From: CAZWRN01 sp964636275
Lineage (GTDB): Bacteria > Patescibacteriota > Microgenomatia > Daviesbacterales > UBA10151
Length of the DNA: 17,017 nt
Assembly (NCBI GenBank): GCA_964636275.1
Contig: CAZWRN010000024.1
Span: forward strand, 1 to 17,017
Reading direction: 5' to 3'
Of this stretch, positions 13,642-17,017 are shown one piece after another; the stretch's first letter is position 1; the number at the start of each line of letters is the position of its first letter. A model generated the notes under the pieces. The model was not told where the DNA came from and did no database searches. It saw nothing but the letters and a program-made list of their open reading frames with translations. Position numbers and translations under genes: made by a program.

Positions 13642-14832
13642 TCAATTTGATAACACTTTTATTGCCTGCTGAACTGTCTTATCTGACTCATTAATATTTT
13701 CTCCAAGTTGATCAACATTTATATCTGGTATTAGTCCGACTTTTTCCACACTTTCACCATTTGGTTTAAACCACTTAGCCACCGTTACATGTAATCCCGA
13801 TCCATCGGACAGATTGTATATATTCTGAATTGATCCTTTGCCAGATGATTTTTCTCCTACCAGTATTCCCCTTTTATTAAACTGAATTGTACTCGCCAGA
13901 AGTTCGGTAGCCGAGGTTGATTTTTTATTTATGAGTACCACTACAGGCAGATTATTTAAATGTCCAGATTTGTCTACAACTACTAATTTTCTTTCACCTT
14001 GATTATTCTCATCAATATATAAAGGCCCTTTTTGAATAAATTCAGAAGCAATATGAATTGGTACAGATGGGAATCCCCCTAAGTTGTCTCGTAAATCTAC
14101 GATTACACCAACTGACTTATCGTTTAATATCTTCTCTACTGCAGCATCCCACTCATTTATAGTATTTTTTCCAAAACGTGAAACTTTAATGTAAGCAATT
14201 TGTTTATTATCTTTGGTGATTAATTTTTGATACTTTACTGTTTTAACAATAAATTTTTCTGTCTTAATCTCAACATCATGCAACCCTTTAATCCCAATAA
14301 AAGTAAGCTTTATTTTGGATTTTGCCGAGTCAGATAATACTTGCATTACCTCACTCAATTGATAATTTTTTAGTTCATTCCCATTTATTTTAATGACTTC
14401 TCCCCCATTTTCTATACCAGCGCTTTCAGCCGGGCTTCCAGGAAGAACATTCTTAAAATAAAACCTTTTTTCACTGTCCTGGACTACTTCAAATCCATAT
14501 CCTTCAAATATACCCGTAAGTGATTCCTGGAAAGCTTTATGTTCAGCTGGAGTTAAAAAAATAGTAAAAGGATCTCCTAGAGTCCTAACCATACCCTTGA
14601 TTGAGCCGTATAATAATTTCTGATTATCTAGTTTATTTTTATCTAAGGATTCCTGTTCAATCAATTCCCATGTCTTCCAAAAAATATTAAAATCTATTTC
14701 TTTTTTATCTTGATTAGTGGTTTTATTAATTGGCAGGGATAAATTATCTGTAAAAATTAATGAATGATGTGTAACCAATCCAATAAAAAAAGTTGTTATT
14801 GGAAGTAGTATGTATATTTTTTTATATAACAT
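13642..14832 (-). CDS. CtpA-type S41 C-terminal processing protease with PDZ domain
   Basis: From the ATG at 14832 the protein has 396 aa. It has an N-terminal membrane anchor (about 5-27), a helical pre-domain containing RTLGDPFTIFLTP, a PDZ domain (about 106-190) with LPGSPAESAGIENGGEVIKINGNEL (split) and the S41 core. The core holds IVDLRDNLGG (244-253), KKSTSATELLAS with the catalytic Ser307, and GEKSSGKGSIQ with Lys332. The Ser-Lys spacing of 25 matches E. coli Prc. Such proteases trim or degrade envelope proteins outside the membrane. An in-frame GTG at 14874 would add 14 residues and overlap the upstream gene by 35 nt; the ATG lies 7 nt after that gene's stop. It follows the Cys/His-rich gene on the same strand, so the two are probably an operon. 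Confidence 0.93.
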   Translation of the reverse strand: MLYKKIYILLPITTFFIGLVTHHSLIFTDNLSLPINKTTNQDKKEIDFNIFWKTWELIEQESLDKNKLDNQKLLYGSIKGMVRTLGDPFTIFLTPAEHKAFQESLTGIFEGYGFEVVQDSEKRFYFKNVLPGSPAESAGIENGGEVIKINGNELKNYQLSEVMQVLSDSAKSKIKLTFIGIKGLHDVEIKTEKFIVKTVKYQKLITKDNKQIAYIKVSRFGKNTINEWDAAVEKILNDKSVGVIVDLRDNLGGFPSVPIHIASEFIQKGPLYIDENNQGERKLVVVDKSGHLNNLPVVVLINKKSTSATELLASTIQFNKRGILVGEKSSGKGSIQNIYNLSDGSGLHVTVAKWFKPNGESVEKVGLIPDINVDQLGENINESDKTVQQAIKVLSN

Positions 14833-14839
14833 AAGGAGC

Positions 14840-16060
14840 CTAATTTGAAGAGTAGTATTCCGGTAGTTTTTCACCCTTCATCATACATGTAATAAATTCA
14901 GTTTCTATTGATGTAATTTGTTTTTGCTGTTGTTGTTTTGTTTCCTTGTCAAAAACTTTACAACAGGGCGACTCTTCTGGCAATGTGGCTTGAGAACAAA
15001 TTTTGTGGATTGTATTTGCTTGAGAAATGGCATTAGAGCGAATAAACATAGTAGTCATAAAACGAATGCATTCGGTTCTTCTTTTTTTATCCGTATATAC
15101 TTGACAGGTTTTTTCCACTTCATCTTCACTTATAAATTCAAGCCCATTATCAATCACCGTGTAGACTCCATACTCATAGCATTTATCTTGTTCATCTGGG
15201 TAATCTGTCCGACCACAAAGTGAATACAAAGCATCTAAACGATTATTTCCAACTCTCCAAGAATTAGCTTTATATAGAGGCCACATCTCCATCCAACAAG
15301 CCCGTCTTTTGAGACCGTCATAACTTTTGCAAAGCATTTCCTGCTTGAGTGTTTCATCCCAAGACCAAGAATTCTTTTCCGCAAGCCCATGATCTACTAA
15401 GGCATCCCTCTGAACTGTTTCCATAAACAGTCCGTTGTAGCAAAAATACTGCTTCTTCTCCGTATCATACAATTCGCATACTTTAAGCCCCAAGTCTACT
15501 CTCCCCCCATTTTCAATTAAAAAAACATGCCCTGTTGAATGATAACAGGAGCTCTCTATAAACCCCTCATCATTTCGCCCATCCATAATCCGCTTGCAAA
15601 ACTGATCCAACTGTTTGATTTGATTTATTGGTGCACCTTTTTCTAATCCTAAACTTAAAATAGTCCCATGAAGAAATCCAGTTGAGCACCAATATAGATT
15701 CATTTTTTGTAGTCTTTCATTCCATTTGATAGGGTCTTTTTTTATTGCGACAAATGTTATCTCGTGAGCCAAGTAGTGACAATCATTTAAACGTTCATCT
15801 ATTTTTTGAGTTTCTATCAAAGTGTTAAGTACAATGTCTACGTCTGTTTTTTGAGCTAATTTGGTAAAAAGAGGTGTATAACATCTTCTAAAATCCAATA
15901 CGTTTTTACATTTTTCTTTAAACGAGAGGGCCTGTTCTTTTTCATTATAATTTGGATTATAGCTATACCGAAAAGCGACGATGCTGAGGCAAATTAGTCC
16001 CAAGATTATTGCTATGATTAGGATGATTCTTTTATTAAATTTAGCTATATTTATTTTCAT
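14840..16060 (-). CDS. Membrane-anchored Cys/His-rich protein, unrecognised family (copy 2)
   Basis: From the ATG at 16060 the protein has 406 aa: a basic N-terminus, one membrane helix (about 10-30) and a large exported domain with more than 20 Cys. Motifs in order are RCYTPLFTKLA, DCHYLAHEI (H95, H99), TGFLHGTIL (H131), SCYHSTGHVFLIE (C172, H174, H178) and FCYNGLFMETV (C207, E214). These match copy 1 at 9995-11113 in order and near-identical spacing; overall identity looks low. A TTG at 16123 in frame would extend it, but that would overlap the divergent gene, so I prefer the ATG. It is followed 7 nt later by the S41 protease. Family and function are unknown; a metal-binding, disulfide-rich surface enzyme is a hypothesis. 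Confidence 0.83.
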   Translation of the reverse strand: MKINIAKFNKRIILIIAIILGLICLSIVAFRYSYNPNYNEKEQALSFKEKCKNVLDFRRCYTPLFTKLAQKTDVDIVLNTLIETQKIDERLNDCHYLAHEITFVAIKKDPIKWNERLQKMNLYWCSTGFLHGTILSLGLEKGAPINQIKQLDQFCKRIMDGRNDEGFIESSCYHSTGHVFLIENGGRVDLGLKVCELYDTEKKQYFCYNGLFMETVQRDALVDHGLAEKNSWSWDETLKQEMLCKSYDGLKRRACWMEMWPLYKANSWRVGNNRLDALYSLCGRTDYPDEQDKCYEYGVYTVIDNGLEFISEDEVEKTCQVYTDKKRRTECIRFMTTMFIRSNAISQANTIHKICSQATLPEESPCCKVFDKETKQQQQKQITSIETEFITCMMKGEKLPEYYSSN

Positions 16061-16117
16061 AGTGAAATGTTTTAAGCATAACATTTTCTGGATTAAATAA
16101 GGTAAACTAAAAAAGTT

Positions 16118-17017
16118 ATGCAAAAGTATCCACCAAATCGATTAATTATTGATTGGATATCAACTGTTCTTATTATATGGTTTTATGCCGGATTGTTTAT
16201 TGATATATGGGGGCATAATCATCTTAAAGTCTCTGAACTTGAAAGTTTTTTCACCCCTTCACACTTTTTATTTTATTCAGGATTTGCAGCAATTGCTTTT
16301 TTCTATTTAGTCCTGTCATTTTTTTATCATCAAAAAGGATACCGATGGTTAAATAGTTTACCTAAGGGTTACAGTTTGATTTATCTGTTATTGTTTGCAG
16401 CCGGAGGAGTAGTAGATTTTATCTGGCACTCATTATTTGGTGTCGAAAAAAATCTAGATGCATTAATTAGTCCATCTCACTTATTTTTAGGTATCGGTAC
16501 TTCATTGATTCTTCTTGCCCCCGCTCGATCAGGCTGGTTACAAGAGGAAACTAAAAGGAATATCTTTTCCCAGTTACCCCTTTTGATCTCTTTGGTAACA
16601 ATTTGGACTTGCTATTCTGTAGTCACAGAATTTGCTCATCCTATATTCCAACCGATTCTTTCCGGAGTGATTTTCCCAAGGCAGAGCAGTCAGATTTTTA
16701 ATGCTCAAGGATTAGGGGTTGCGAGTATTTATCTTCAAACTATTCTTATGATGAGCATTCTATATCTCAATATCTTTAGGTGGAAATTCGTTCCAGGGGG
16801 TATCACTTTTTTGTTTAGTATAAATGCAATATTAATGACAATGATGGCAAGTAAGACATTGAGTATAGACTATAATTTTTTAACCGGAGGACTTATTGCA
16901 GGTGTTCTAACTGATTTTTTGTATTATTTTATTAGACCTTCGATAAATAATCCTCTGCGACTCCAAATTTTTTCATTTACTGTCCCCCTTGTATATAATA
17001 GCTGTTATTTTTTAAGT
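16118..17017 (+). CDS. Multi-pass membrane protein with duplicated Asp/His motif (3' end cut off)
   Basis: An open frame of 300 codons runs from the ATG at 16118 to the window end without a stop. It encodes about eight hydrophobic segments, so it is an integral membrane protein. Two similar loop motifs are seen. The first is DIWGHNHLKVSELESFFTPS, ending in H49, with D29, H33 and E40. The second is DFIWHSLFGVEKNLDALISP, ending in H121, with D100, H104 and E110. A further EFAH lies at 171-174. I recall similar D..WH...E...SP.H proteins of unknown function in Chloroflexota and Actinomycetota, but cannot name a family. The membrane-embedded His/Asp/Glu set suggests metal or redox chemistry (inference). 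It diverges from Cys/His copy 2 across a 57-bp gap with no strong promoter visible. Confidence 0.82.
   Translation, partial: MQKYPPNRLIIDWISTVLIIWFYAGLFIDIWGHNHLKVSELESFFTPSHFLFYSGFAAIAFFYLVLSFFYHQKGYRWLNSLPKGYSLIYLLLFAAGGVVDFIWHSLFGVEKNLDALISPSHLFLGIGTSLILLAPARSGWLQEETKRNIFSQLPLLISLVTIWTCYSVVTEFAHPIFQPILSGVIFPRQSSQIFNAQGLGVASIYLQTILMMSILYLNIFRWKFVPGGITFLFSINAILMTMMASKTLSIDYNFLTGGLIAGVLTDFLYYFIRPSINNPLRLQIFSFTVPLVYNSCYFLS

Noticed and set aside
14918..15223. Plus-strand open frame of 101 codons opposite the second Cys/His-rich gene
   Set aside because: It is rich in Phe and Leu as an antisense artefact, and the minus-strand gene in the same place has strong motif support.

Overview
The window looks like a chromosomal segment of a Candidate Phyla Radiation (Patescibacteria) bacterium, most likely of the Microgenomates group. 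The evidence is a partial 16S rRNA 5' end with a CPR-like start, low G+C, and short surface proteins that begin inside the cell, cross the membrane once and carry a dockerin or cohesin domain outside. There are also many start codons sitting 5-12 nt after a -10 hexamer (leaderless or nearly leaderless mRNAs). TGA is used as stop, so this is not a recoded code-25 lineage. The lineage assignment is inference; no search was possible.

Layout. Positions 1-52 hold the 5' tip of a 16S rRNA gene on the minus strand. It is preceded by a leader of about 590 nt with a strong promoter, a boxB-like hairpin, a boxA-like motif, a terminator-like hairpin and several further inverted repeats. Upstream of it, on the same strand, are a VirB2/pilin-like two-helix protein (721-1047) and a long low-complexity protein (1090-3150). 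The latter carries a palindromic repeat element read in frame.

Plus-strand genes at 3378-5548 encode a membrane-anchored dockerin protein, a membrane-anchored cohesin protein (4-nt overlap) and ribose-phosphate pyrophosphokinase. The last is convergent with, and overlaps, a TrmH/SpoU RNA methyltransferase. From 6096 to 8124 a minus-strand cassette encodes a NodU/CmcH carbamoyltransferase plus two tiny membrane proteins resembling SxtJ and DUF5989 (SxtK-like). It resembles the sxtI-J-K carbamoylation module known from natural-product clusters. A small secreted protein lies upstream.

The right half (8.8-17 kb) is dominated by envelope functions. It holds an anchored protein with a duplicated unknown domain and a Wzm/Wzt-like polysaccharide ABC exporter. 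It also holds a Tat-signal protein, a CtpA-type S41 protease, and two related membrane-anchored Cys/His-rich proteins (9995-11113 and 14840-16060) of a family I do not recognise. The last gene, cut by the window end, is a multi-pass membrane protein with a duplicated Asp/His motif.

The common theme is the cell surface: display and interaction (cohesin/dockerin), glycan export and possibly O-carbamoylation, proteolytic processing, and candidate metal-binding exoproteins. The most novel-looking material is the Cys/His paralogue pair with its neighbours, the minimal membrane cohesin-dockerin pair, and the carbamoylation cassette in a CPR-like genome.
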